Source: JACCTH01 sp050741915 (GTDB lineage Bacteria; Actinomycetota; Acidimicrobiia; Spongiisociales; ZC4RG35). From it: DNA of 64,000 nucleotides. Location of the stretch: NCBI GenBank assembly GCA_050741915.1, contig JBOGEX010000015.1, positions 28,698 through 92,697 on the forward strand, read 5' to 3'. A model generated the notes under the pieces. It saw only the letters and a program-made list of their open reading frames with translations, had not been told where the DNA came from and ran no database searches. Positions 46,466 through 56,000 of this stretch are shown here, in pieces. The position numbers were made by a program, and so were the translations under genes. Positions within the stretch are counted from its first letter, which is position 1. Every line of letters starts with the position of its first letter.

Positions 46466-47641
46466 ATGCTCCGGCGATACGTGCTCGCCCGGATCCTGGC
46501 CGGTGTCGTGGGGATCATCGTTTTTCTCACGGCCATCTTCTTCGGGACGCGGCTGCTCGTGCCAGGGGACTTCGCCGACAATTTCGCCGTCGGAGGAAAT
46601 GCCGGAGATGCCAATCGGGTGCGCGAAGCGCTGGCCCTCGATCGGCCGGTCTGGCATCAGTATCTGATTTGGCTAGGACGAACGCTCTCCCTCGACCTGG
46701 GGCAAAACCCACGCGGTCAGCCAGTCATTAATCAGCTGCTGGAGGCACTTCCCTGGACTCTCACCATGTTCGCCCTCGGATTGGGAGCTGCGTTTCTGGT
46801 CGGGAACCGGATCGGCCGATGGGCGGGCTGGCGCAAGCAGTCGCTTACTCCGACCACTCTGAGCGCCGCCGCCCTCACTTCGGTCTTTCCGCCCTGGCTC
46901 GTGTTTCTCGCGTTTTACGCCAGCCTCAACCTGTTCGGCTTTCGCTTCTTCAACGACCTCACCGCTCTTGATTTCTACCTCTGGCGTCCCGGTCCGCCGC
47001 AGCACGTCGTCCTCTGGCAGATGATGGGTACTGCCTTGCTCCTGGTTGTCGCGGCCATCGCCGCCATTCGATTCTTGCCTTCCCGATGGAGAACGATCTT
47101 CCGCTGGACCGCCGTCATCGTCGTCCCGCTGGCCGTCGTGTGGTGGTGGTCCGAAATCGGAATCCTGACCCGCGCTCGGGATCTGCTCGGCTTCCTCGCC
47201 ATGCCGGTGTTGGTCCTTTTCCTACTTTCGATCGGAGACATCGTCTTGGTCATCGCCGCATCAATGGATGGTTTGTCTGGTTCCGACTTTGTTCTCACTG
47301 CCCGCGCCAAAGGGCTCACCGACCAGCAGGTGCGCAATCGCCACGCCGGTCGAGTAGCGCTGCTGCCTGCTCTGTCGCGGCTCACCGCCAATCTTCCCTT
47401 TGCCCTCGGCGGGCTCGTGATCATCGAAGCCAGCTTCGCCCACCTCGGTGGGTATCGAATACCGATTCCGGGGGTGGCCTCCGTGTTATTCGGCTCGCTC
47501 CGGGAACGCGACCTGGTGGTGACGATGGGTGGCTTGGTCTTGGTGGGCGTCATCACGCTGTTGCTCCGCATCGCCTTGGATCTGATGGTGGTCAAGCTGG
47601 ACCCGCGGGTGCAGCTGGAGAAGGTCGTCGTGCGTGCATAG
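46466..47641 (+). CDS. Dpp/Opp-type ABC permease, DppB-like
   Basis: 391 residues, longer than usual because of an extra region between helices 2 and 3 (about 165-225). It starts MLRRYVLARILAGVVGIIVFL (DppB signature) and has the BPD_transp_1 cytoplasmic EAA-like loop TARAKGLTDQQVRNRHAGRVALLPAL near 275-300. It overlaps the next permease gene by 8 bp. No solute-binding protein or ATPase gene is adjacent, so the permease pair must use subunits encoded elsewhere or is an orphan. Confidence 0.85.
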   Translation: MLRRYVLARILAGVVGIIVFLTAIFFGTRLLVPGDFADNFAVGGNAGDANRVREALALDRPVWHQYLIWLGRTLSLDLGQNPRGQPVINQLLEALPWTLTMFALGLGAAFLVGNRIGRWAGWRKQSLTPTTLSAAALTSVFPPWLVFLAFYASLNLFGFRFFNDLTALDFYLWRPGPPQHVVLWQMMGTALLLVVAAIAAIRFLPSRWRTIFRWTAVIVVPLAVVWWWSEIGILTRARDLLGFLAMPVLVLFLLSIGDIVLVIAASMDGLSGSDFVLTARAKGLTDQQVRNRHAGRVALLPALSRLTANLPFALGGLVIIEASFAHLGGYRIPIPGVASVLFGSLRERDLVVTMGGLVLVGVITLLLRIALDLMVVKLDPRVQLEKVVVRA

Positions 47642-48596
47642 CCGAAGAGCATGGGTCAGGGGCTGGCTGGCGGCGGTGATGACCCATATCGAGGCGAGGC
47701 TGGGTCTTGGCATCCTCGCCTTCTTCGGCCTTTTGGCGCTGTCACATCCGGTGCTCTTGAAAACGGTGTGGCTGCCCGGCATCTACGACCCGCGGGCGGG
47801 ATACGACGTGGGCATCAGCCATCCCTCGCCGCCGTCGGCCAACCACCTGCTTGGAACCGACGCTTTTGGCAAGGACACTTTCTCGATGCTTCTCGCCGGA
47901 ACGTGGCCGGCCTTGACTGCCGGACTCACGGCGGCGGTGACAACGGCCGTCGTTGCTCTGACCGTGGCATCTCTATCGGCAGGTTTTCGCACCGCCGATC
48001 GCTTGCTCGGGGTCCTGGTCGACGCCGGCCTTTACCTGCCGGTTCCGATCGTCCTCCTCATCTTCGGCGCCGATCCTCGGGCTGATCGGCTGACCCCGTT
48101 TGTCTTCGGGTTGCTGTTCGGGGCTTTGACCGGCATCTCGAGTGGAGCCTTGGTCTTGCGATCCCAGGCGATGCCGATCATGGCCTCCGGATTCGTCGAC
48201 GCCGCCCGCATCGCTGGAGCCTCCACCCGCCAGGTGATCTTCCGGCACCTGCTGCCGGCGCTAATCCCGGTGGCCTGTGCCTATGTGGTGCTGGCAGCCG
48301 CCGGAGCCGTGGCGACCCAGGGATTCCTGTCCTGGCTCTCGTACACAGCCACCTATAACGACTGGGGGACGCTCGTTTATTGGGCGATCGTCACCCGCGA
48401 TTTCACCGGCGCGCTGCTCTGGCATGTCCTCTGGGCGGCGGGTGCGTCGTTGACGTTGCTCACACTCGGTTTCCATCTGCTGGCGATCGGGCTCAGGCGG
48501 GCAGCCTCGTTGCCCTGGAGCTCGCAACCACCTCCAGAAGTCATCACCCAGCTCAACCCCGACCTAGCCATACCAGAGGCGGTCACTGTCCGGTGA
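47634..48596 (+). CDS. Dpp/Opp-type ABC permease, DppC-like
   Basis: 320 residues from GTG. N-terminal helix, then a typical DppC region GTDAFGKDTFSMLLAG, and the EAA loop DAARIAGASTRQVIFRHLLPALIPVA near 180-205. Six transmembrane helices. It forms a heterodimer with the upstream DppB-like protein. The periplasmic loop LLGTDAFGKD is the usual DppC motif. Unpaired with ATPases in this window. Confidence 0.85.
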   Translation: MHSRRAWVRGWLAAVMTHIEARLGLGILAFFGLLALSHPVLLKTVWLPGIYDPRAGYDVGISHPSPPSANHLLGTDAFGKDTFSMLLAGTWPALTAGLTAAVTTAVVALTVASLSAGFRTADRLLGVLVDAGLYLPVPIVLLIFGADPRADRLTPFVFGLLFGALTGISSGALVLRSQAMPIMASGFVDAARIAGASTRQVIFRHLLPALIPVACAYVVLAAAGAVATQGFLSWLSYTATYNDWGTLVYWAIVTRDFTGALLWHVLWAAGASLTLLTLGFHLLAIGLRRAASLPWSSQPPPEVITQLNPDLAIPEAVTVR

Positions 48597-48764
48597 GTCG
48601 GCGATTCTGTTGGCTGCAACCGTCGCCCTACGAAGGTCACCACCCAGCAAGCATGACGCACCTGGCGTCGACGCCCGAGATGGATGAAAATCGGCCCAGG
48701 TTGTGGTGCCAGCGACGGGACCGTGATTGATGGGGCCGGTGCGGCCGGGAGAACGGGCAGCGCT

Positions 48765-48890
48765 CCCGCCCACCCGAAATTCGGTCACTCACGCCCGCTC
48801 TCAGCGTTATTCGGTAGCTGGCGAACGAGGACCGGGCCAGCGACCGGATTTGGGAGGAAGCGTTCGCCAGTGACCGAATTTGGTGGCGGG
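48765..48890. repeat. Inverted-repeat-flanked intergenic element
   Basis: Arms at 48765-48788 and 48870-48890 are inverted copies of about 21-24 bp (core AAATTCGGTCAC/GTGACCGAATTT). Inside, GCCAGCGACCGGATTTGG (48836 on) is a direct near-repeat of GCCAGTGACCGAATTTGG (48866 on). It may be a miniature transposable element or the leftovers of IS ends. It occupies most of the gene-free stretch 48597-49030; the rest holds nothing I recognise. Confidence 0.5.
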
Positions 48891-49030
48891 GAGGGTGGAC
48901 GCCGGCCCGGGGAGCAATCTCAGCTTTGCTCTTCGTAGCCAAAAAGATCTAGAGGCGAGCCGGCATCATCGGTAGAGCGCCCTGACTTTCGATCCGACAC
49001 CCGATTTACGTCCCAGGGTTCCTTAAAACG

Positions 49031-49480
49031 TCAGGCGCCCCACTTCGAGACCATCGCCAGCACGGCGACGGCCAGGAGCAACGTGTCGATGACGCCCCAG
49101 GTGCGGAGGGACCGGTAGATACCTGCCACCCCTGACGTGTTGCCCGAGTCGTAGAGGGCGATCATCTGCCTCGCCTTGCGCCCGAATACCAAGCCGGCCA
49201 TCGCCCCGCCGATAATGAGAATCGCAATCCCGATTCCCACGAAGGCAGAGCCAAACGAATAGGCCCCGTTGGATCCCAACACGAGATAAATCCCGGTGGC
49301 GAGGATGGCGGTGGCGGCTCCTCCGTAAATAGGTCCGGACGCCTTCTCCACCGCCCGGAGCCAGACAGCCCCACCGGCATCGTCTCGCATCATCTTCGGT
49401 CCGATCACGGCCTGGGCGACGTTGGCCCCGAACCAGGTAGCCCCGCCCAGAATGTGGAGCCAGAGGGCAAAGTTGCGCAA
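49031..49480 (-). CDS. Four-helix membrane protein, DUF2269-like
   Basis: 149 residues with four transmembrane helices. It begins FALWLHILGGATWFGANVAQ, the pattern of small integral proteins (DUF2269 or copper-resistance D-type) with a conserved histidine and tryptophan at the start of helix 1, and continues with ATAILATGIYLVLG, IAILIIGGAMAGLVFG and TLLLAVAVLAMV. No enzymatic motif. It lies 31 bp after the LLM oxidoreductase gene on the same strand and may be co-transcribed. Function unknown. Confidence 0.7.
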   Translation of the reverse strand: MRNFALWLHILGGATWFGANVAQAVIGPKMMRDDAGGAVWLRAVEKASGPIYGGAATAILATGIYLVLGSNGAYSFGSAFVGIGIAILIIGGAMAGLVFGRKARQMIALYDSGNTSGVAGIYRSLRTWGVIDTLLLAVAVLAMVSKWGA

Positions 49481-49510
49481 ATCCTCTCCTTCGGTGAGCC
49501 GGCGGCGAGC

Positions 49511-50398
49511 CTACCGAGCAGCCCGGAAGCGAGCCACGATTTCTCCGAACTTCTCGATGCTCTCGGAGGTGATGGGGTCGAGGATTCCGATCGCCTCATC
49601 GATCCCCGCTGCCTCGACCACCCGCAGGCGCTCGACCTGTTCTGTGACCGAACCCTGCCAGGGGGTGCCACCCGTCCGTCGGGCGGGACGTTCGCCGAAG
49701 CAAACGTATACCGCCACCGACTTTTGCAACGTGGCCGGGTCACGCCCGACCTCGCGACAGGCCACCTCGATCTTCTCGACCAGCCCGCCAACCCGTTGCG
49801 GATCGTTGTCAAAGCCCGAGTACCAGGAGTTCCACCACTCGACGTGGGGCAACGCGATCCCAAGCATGCGTGGTCGACTGGAGCCGATCATGAACGGCAG
49901 CGCTCCGGGGCGGGACGGCCTCGGCAGCAGTTCGGCACCGTCGAGTTGGTAAAACTCGCCGGAGATATCCACACGCTCCCCGGCCAGGAGACGACGGATG
50001 ATTAGAAGCGCCTCGGCAAAGCGAGCGACCCGTCTTTCGTAAGGAAGACCAAAGGCCGAGAACTCGAATTGGTTCGAACCGGCACCAACCCCAAAGATCA
50101 GGCGACCCCGAGAGATCTCGTCGATCGTCGCCGCCGACTTGGCGAGCACCGCCGGGTTGTGAAACGGAAGGGCAGCCACCAGAGGACCGAGGGCGATTCG
50201 AGACGTGACCGCGGCCAGTCCGGCCAGAAGCGACCAGGCTTCCCAGGGACCGCTGCGGACCCCTTCCTCCTCGTAAAGGAAATGGTCGCCCACCCAGAGG
50301 GAGTCCAAACCAACGCCTTCGGCCGTGCGCGCCATGTCAACCAGCTCCGGCCAGGTGGCCTCGTACTCCGTCTCCGGGAGCTGGACACCGAATCTCAT
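49511..50398 (-). CDS. LLM-class F420-dependent oxidoreductase
   Basis: 295 residues of a bacterial luciferase-like TIM barrel: MRFGVQLPETEYEATWPELVDMARTAE at the N-terminus, LDSLWVGDHFL, RIALGPLVAALPFHNPAVLAKSAATIDEIS, and GRLIFGVGAGSN. This arrangement is typical of coenzyme F420-dependent members of actinobacteria. The gene begins directly after the CoA ligase stop (1 bp), so the two are one operon. The substrate is unknown, though a CoA-linked aromatic or fatty pathway would fit the neighbour. Confidence 0.88.
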   Translation of the reverse strand: MRFGVQLPETEYEATWPELVDMARTAEGVGLDSLWVGDHFLYEEEGVRSGPWEAWSLLAGLAAVTSRIALGPLVAALPFHNPAVLAKSAATIDEISRGRLIFGVGAGSNQFEFSAFGLPYERRVARFAEALLIIRRLLAGERVDISGEFYQLDGAELLPRPSRPGALPFMIGSSRPRMLGIALPHVEWWNSWYSGFDNDPQRVGGLVEKIEVACREVGRDPATLQKSVAVYVCFGERPARRTGGTPWQGSVTEQVERLRVVEAAGIDEAIGILDPITSESIEKFGEIVARFRAAR

Positions 50399-51898
50399 CT
50401 AGCTCTCGACTTGCCGGCGGAGGGCTCCCCGGTCGACCTTGCCGAGGTGGGTGACCGGAAACCGGTCGAGGAAGATCACCTGGCGTGGGTGCTTATAGGG
50501 TTCCAGCCTCTCGAGGACATGCTGTTTCAGGTCGGACTCCTCCACTTCAGCCGACCGCACGACGAAGGCGACGGGCTTCACCAACCCTACCTCGTCTGGC
50601 ACTCCAACCACCGCTGCCTCGCGCACGGCCGGATGCTCGAGCAGGCACGACTCCACTTCTTGCGGACGCAACCACTTCCCCTTCACCTTGAGGGCATCAT
50701 CAGCCCGACCCCGATGGGATACGTATCCGTCGGTATCGATTGAGATCAAATCGCCCGTGATAACCCAGCCGTCTCGAAAGACCGAGGCGGTGAGATCGGG
50801 CTGACCGAAATAACCGAGGGCCGCGGAGTCTCCGCTCACCCATAGCAGCCCGACCTCGCCCGGGCCGAGATCGTTTCCCTCCTCGTCGCGGCAGACAACC
50901 TCGAACCCGGGAACCGCCTTTCCGACAGTGCCCGGACGCACGGCTCCGATCGTGTTGGTGATGAAGATGTGCCACATCTCGGCCGTCCCCAGGCCATCAA
51001 GAATTTCGACACCGAAGCGTTCCTGGAAACGGTGATAGAGCGTCTCCGGCAGAGCTTCCCCGGCGGAGGTGGCAAATCGCAGACCAAGGAGATCACCTGC
51101 GGTTGCTTCTCCCTCCTGAAGAAGACCGTTGATCGCGGAAGGAGTAGTGATCAATATCGTCGGACGGTGACGACGGATCCGGCCCAAGAGCGTGGTCGGT
51201 GTGGGTGGCTCGTCGAAGAGAACCGTCGCCGCCCCCACCGAGAACGGGAAGAAGAGCGCCGAGCCCGTGGCGTATCCGAAGAAAAGTCGCGGAACCGCGA
51301 TGGTGATGTCGTCAGACCGATAGCCAAGCGTCTCCTGGGCATATCTCTTCGTCGTGTTGATGAAGGAGCCATGGGTTTGCTCCACGATCTTGGGAGCGCC
51401 GGTGGTACCGCCCGAGAAAAGCCAAAGGGCGGGGTCACGTAGGGAGACCGGCACTGCCGAAGGAGCCGGCGCGGCCTCCGGCGGATGGGGCGTCTCGCTG
51501 ACTTCAATGATGGGAGTTCGGGCAGGCACCGCCGCTCCCACCGGAGAGAGGAATCGGTCGGCGACGATTGCCACCGGGGCGTCGGCCTGGTCGAGGATGG
51601 CAGTCAGGTGGTCGGTGCGGAGCTCGGGATTGATCATCACCGCCACTCCCCCGAGGGCGACGACGGCGAACAGCACCGCGGCGTAGTCCGGTCCGTCCGG
51701 GAGCACCATCGGAACTCGCTCCCCTGGCTGGACCCCCGCTTCCCGCAAGCGGGCCATATATAAGGAGCTGAGGTCAGCTACCTCCCCGTAAGTCCACGTG
51801 GCCCGATCTCCGATGATTGCCCGCCTATCGCGAGCCTGCGAGAAGAGGAAGAAGTCGGCGATGTTGTGAAAAGGCCCCACCGGCCCGAACTCATCCAC
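50399..51898 (-). CDS. Aryl/acyl-CoA ligase (benzoate-CoA ligase-like)
   Basis: 499 residues. Motifs: FSGGTTGAPKIVEQTH (P-loop; Ile replaces the usual Gly after Lys), LDGLGTAEMWH, GYFGQPDLTASVFRDGWVITGD and a C-terminal hinge AEVEESDLKQHVLERLEPYKHPRQVIF, followed by the catalytic LGKVDR lysine. It is similar to and of the same length as the ligase at 62468-63952, so the two are paralogues of the benzoate/aryl-acid CoA ligase branch. Adjacent LLM oxidoreductase and TetR regulator suggest an inducible catabolic or detoxification unit. Confidence 0.88.
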   Translation of the reverse strand: MDEFGPVGPFHNIADFFLFSQARDRRAIIGDRATWTYGEVADLSSLYMARLREAGVQPGERVPMVLPDGPDYAAVLFAVVALGGVAVMINPELRTDHLTAILDQADAPVAIVADRFLSPVGAAVPARTPIIEVSETPHPPEAAPAPSAVPVSLRDPALWLFSGGTTGAPKIVEQTHGSFINTTKRYAQETLGYRSDDITIAVPRLFFGYATGSALFFPFSVGAATVLFDEPPTPTTLLGRIRRHRPTILITTPSAINGLLQEGEATAGDLLGLRFATSAGEALPETLYHRFQERFGVEILDGLGTAEMWHIFITNTIGAVRPGTVGKAVPGFEVVCRDEEGNDLGPGEVGLLWVSGDSAALGYFGQPDLTASVFRDGWVITGDLISIDTDGYVSHRGRADDALKVKGKWLRPQEVESCLLEHPAVREAAVVGVPDEVGLVKPVAFVVRSAEVEESDLKQHVLERLEPYKHPRQVIFLDRFPVTHLGKVDRGALRRQVES

Positions 51899-52029
51899 TC
51901 CAGGCGATCTCCTCCATGGCCGGCTCTATCTCACCGAGGAAACGTGAAAGGAAACCGCGAACTTGGCGGTCTCGATCAACTCCGACAGCGTCCGCCGACG
52001 AGGGTATCAAGCAATCCCCTCTCACGGCC

Positions 52030-52629
52030 TCAGCTTGTGCGGCTCGCCAAAGGAGCACCCAAAAGCCTCAGAAGAGCCCTCCGGCATTCGTCGCGCCACT
52101 GGGCGTGGCTTTTTTCCCAGTCGTCTGACTGCAGCCATTGGAGAAAGGTTCCTTCGATCAAGGCCCGCATGTGGCGAGCGGTGAGCCGAACGTCCTCCAC
52201 CGCGAAGACTCCGTCGTGCTGACCTCGCTGGATCACTTCGACGTAAAGACCATTGATGATCTCGTCGAGCATCTCTGCCAGCGTCCGAAAGCTCGGCACT
52301 CTCACCTGATGCTCGAGCAGATCCAAATAGAACATGTAGAAGTCGCGGTTGGCTTGCGGGCTGACGAAGATCGCCTCAATCAGCGCCACAATCGCCTGCT
52401 CACTTCCACTCGCCTTCGCCACTCGCCGACGGATGCGGTCGGCCGTCCCCTGCAACGCCCATCGCATCGTGGCCAAGAGCAAGTTGTCCTTCGTTCCGAA
52501 GTGATAAAGCAGGAGTCCCTTCGACACCCCGGCCTCACTGGCGATGTCCTGCAACGAAAGACGGTGGCTCCCTCGCCGGGCCATGACCTGATATGCCGAA
52601 CGGATGATGTCGTCGGGGCGGTTGGCCAC
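52030..52629 (-). CDS. TetR-family transcriptional regulator
   Basis: 199 residues from GTG. N-terminal HTH with IIRSAYQVMARRGSHRLSLQDIASEAGVSKGLLLYHFGTKDNLL, a near-perfect TetR signature; the C-terminal helices (QAIVALIEAIFVSPQANRDFYMFYLDLLEHQV) form the ligand and dimer domain. A palindrome just upstream is the likely operator. It lies upstream of and co-directional with the CoA ligase and LLM oxidoreductase genes (131 bp gap), which it probably controls. Confidence 0.92.
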   Translation of the reverse strand: MANRPDDIIRSAYQVMARRGSHRLSLQDIASEAGVSKGLLLYHFGTKDNLLLATMRWALQGTADRIRRRVAKASGSEQAIVALIEAIFVSPQANRDFYMFYLDLLEHQVRVPSFRTLAEMLDEIINGLYVEVIQRGQHDGVFAVEDVRLTARHMRALIEGTFLQWLQSDDWEKSHAQWRDECRRALLRLLGAPLASRTS

Positions 52630-52646
52630 CAGCGAACCTTATCTGA

Positions 52647-52662
52647 CTGACTGGCCGGTCAG
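52647..52662. promoter_or_regulatory. TetR operator
   Basis: CTGACTGGCCGGTCAG, a near-perfect 16-bp palindrome preceded by another CTGA repeat, 18 bp before the TetR GTG. Sequences of this ACTGRCCGGYCAGT type are bound by TetR regulators of acyl-CoA pathways in actinobacteria. Confidence 0.65.
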
Positions 52663-52669
52663 AGGGGAG

Positions 52670-53033
52670 GTGTCACCTTGGTGCCAAGGTCGAAATGGAC
52701 TGGCAGGTGGGAAGTCCGATCGCATGGTCGGTGGGTGGAAGGGTCACTCCTTCGCGGACAAGGGTGAGATGCTGATCGTCGAATCGGAGGTTGAGCTACT
52801 CGTATTGGAGTCCGCGGGCCGGCACCACCGACCAACCCGACAAATATCACGTCGTCGAAATCTTCCTGAACGGGGCCGACGGCGGCATCGCAGTCAGACT
52901 GACGCAGTCGAACCAGAACGGAGAGGTGTCGGAGAACGACCGCCAGGCCCGAGCGGAGTACGAGAAGTGGAAGACCATGCTCGAGGGCATAAAACGAGTG
53001 GTCGAGGCCGAGAGCCCGCCGCCGCTGACCTGA
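52670..53033 (+). pseudogene. SRPBCC domain remnant, frameshifted
   Basis: Three overlapping pieces in different frames read as one SRPBCC protein: MDWQVGSPIAWSV (frame 1), then GWKGHSFADKGEMLIVESEVELL, then SPRAGTTDQPDKYHVVEIFLNGADGG to a C-terminus ending at 53033. Each piece matches the corresponding position of the AHSA1/SRPBCC fold. The first 40-50 residues are absent. It is a dead gene or carries two sequencing indels. It lies in the spacer between the TetR and SARP genes. Confidence 0.6.
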
Positions 53034-53081
53034 TCTCGGCTCCGAGCCCGGTTCGGGAGTCAAGCCTGGGACCGCCGCCCC

Positions 53082-56000
53082 CTAACGGGCAGGGGCAGGA
53101 GTCGAGCGCAGGGCGAGATCGACAGCATCCTCGAGGGGCATGCTCCTCCCCCGCGCCCTGTGCCGGTCGAACTCTTCTCGGCCGAGGCGGCTGCGAAGGG
53201 TGGTTAGCTGGGCATCACGCTTTTCCTGGGACCGCTCCGACACGGGGATATCGAGTTGCCTTCCCAGCTCCTCGACAAAACTGAGAAGGGCGACGCCGTC
53301 TTCCGCCTTCTCCGCCTCGATCATCACTCGTGCCAAACCGGCTAGGGCGGATCGGGCCGTCCGCCTCTCTCCGAGATCCAGCCCGAGGCGAAGGCTCTCC
53401 CGAAGAGCGTCCTCCCCATTGGCATAGTCGCCGGCATCGATCAGGGTTGTACCCAGTGCGGTCAGGGTACGCACTGAGCATCTCGCGTCTCCCTGCTTGG
53501 TCAACTCGGCGAGAGCGTCCCGCAAGAAGGCCTCGGCTTTCTCGAAATCTCCGATCCGGCGCAAGATCCGTCCAAATTCGAGCTTGGCGTGGGCGCCGTC
53601 GTGGACGTTGCCCAGCTCTTCGCAAATGTCGATCGCCTGCTGTGCATAATCAAGGGCCACATCGAGGTCCCCGCTCTTGCCGGCGATCTGTTCAGCGATC
53701 TTGTAAAGCACCAGGGCCTCCCTGCTTCGATCGCCGACCTGACGGTACAGCTCAAGCGCCTGGGTCAACATTCCGATCGACCAGTCTGGATCGGTGAAGC
53801 TCCCTTGTCCCATCCTCTCCATCCAGAGCGCTAGCTCCCAGGGATCGTCCTGCTCGGCGAAGATCCCTTGTGCCTCCAATCCGGCTTCGCAAGCCTCATC
53901 GATGCGTCCGTCCAGAGTCAGCGCCCATGACAGGGCTCGCAGCGCTCTTCCTTCTCCGAACTTGTCGCCGGTCTCCCTGGCCTCGGCCAGCGCCAGTTCG
54001 GCATAGTCCCTGGGGAGGGAGGCATGTTGGGAAGAGAAGATGTCGCTCGCCTGGACCAGAGCGCTGATCCTCAGCTTCGGCTCGAGGTTCGTCGACAACT
54101 CCACCGCCCGGCTCAACCATTCGAGACCCTCCGACCTCGGACCGACGCTATCCCAGAATCGGGCGAGTGCCACCGCCAGCCGCACCGCTGTCTCGGGTGA
54201 GCTCGTCGCCCCCCAGCGCAACGCCTTGCGCAGGTTGTCATGATCGGCCTCAAGTGTCGCCAGCCAGGAGCGTTGGTCGGGCCCGGTGATATGGCGAGCT
54301 GCCGACTCGGCGAACTGACAGAAGTATTGGGCGTGCGCTTGCCGCAATCTTCCCGACTCCGAAGGCGTGAGGGCGATCTGTCCGAACTCACGGATCGTCT
54401 CCAGGAGGAGGTAGCGGTGGCGCCCTTCGACCGGAGGTGCCAGCGACACAAGCGACTTGTCGACCAGCTCGGCCACAAGTCCAGGGATCGTCTCGGCTGC
54501 TAGAGGCTCGAAGCCGCACACTTGGCTGGCCGCCGCCAGATCAAAACCACCTCGAAACACCGAAAGGCGCCGAAAGAGCGCCTGCTCCTGCCGATCGAGG
54601 AGCCGATAGCTCCAATCGACCGCGGCCTGCAGAGTTTGATGGCGTCCGAGAGGGGAGCGCGACGGCGAGATCAGCAGTTCGAACCGATTATCGAGCCGGT
54701 CGCGTAGCTCGCTGAGACCGAGGGTGCGGACTCGAGCCGCCGCTAGCTCCAGAGCCAGAGGGATGCCGTCGAGGCGACGAACGATCTCGCCGATCACCCC
54801 GTGACTGGAGGCGAGCTCAAACGATCGACTTACCGCTCCGGCCCGGTCAAGAAAGAGGCGAACCGCATCGAAGTCCTCGGTGACGGATTCGGACTCGGTT
54901 GGGTAGGGAAGCGGGGAGACATCGAAGATGACCTCACCGTCGATGCCGAGACGCTCACGGCTGGTGGCAAGCACGACCAAGGTTGGAGAGGCACGGAGCA
55001 GCCGCTCGGCCACGGCTGCGATTCGAGCGACCAGATGCTCGCAGTTATCGAGGATGAGGAGCAGGCGGTGCCGGGCCAAGTAATCGGCGAGCACCTCCTC
55101 GGCTGGTCGATCCGCCAGGCTCCCCACGCCGAGGGGCCGTCCGATCGCATCGATCACCAGGTCAGGAGAACGAACCGTGGCCAGGTCAACAAACCAAACC
55201 CCGTGCTCGGCGAATTTGCCGAGCACGGAGCGTCCAACCTCGATCGCGAGTCGGGTCTTTCCCGAGCCTGCGGAGCCGAGCAATGTGACCAGACGACGGG
55301 CTGACAGCAGGTCGATGACGGCCCCCAGCTCAGCGCCACGGCCGATAAAGGTCGTCACCGGCGCGGGGAGGTTGTGGCGAAGAGCGGCGGCCTGCGGAAT
55401 GAGCTCGGGGTCGTGCAGCAGAATTCGCTCCTCGAGCCGGCTCAGCTCCGAGGAAGGATCGATCCCCAACTCCTCGCCCAGGGTGGTGCGGAGGCGTCGA
55501 TAGGCATCGAGTGCGGCCGCCTGACGGCCGGAGCGATATAGAGCAATCATGAGCAATGCCCAAAGCCGTTCCCGAAAAGGGTGCTGGCTCACGAGCGCCT
55601 CGAGATGTGCCACCACGTCGCCAAAGTTGCCGACCTCCATTCGCCTCTCGGCAATCAGCTCCTCCGCCTCGAGCTTCAGGTCGACGAGGCGAGCGGACTC
55701 GATCGCTCCCCAGTCGGTAGAGGCGATTTCGGGATAGGGATCGCCTCGCCATGACGCCAGTTCCGTGTGCAGCCTCTCGTCCCAACCCGCGACCAACCGC
55801 CGCGCTTCTCGCACCGCCGATTCGAGCCGAGCGGCATCTAGCTCATCCTCGGCGACCACGAGCAGGTATCCCGGTTCGCGGGTGACGATTATTTCGCCGA
55901 GCTCCTTGCGAAGCGCCGACACGAACTTCTGAACACTTTTGTGAGCAGTGGGCGGAACCTGGTCTCCCCACAAAGTGTCGATGAGTCGCTCGGTCGAAAC

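Noticed and set aside
52604..53284. 226-codon open frame across the SRPBCC remnant
   Set aside because: Only its short middle part matches the SRPBCC fold; the rest lacks homology and the frame is interrupted relative to the family.
53330..53797. Open frames on the + strand within the SARP regulator
   Set aside because: Antisense to a 3-kb gene with continuous domain structure; they lack any family features.
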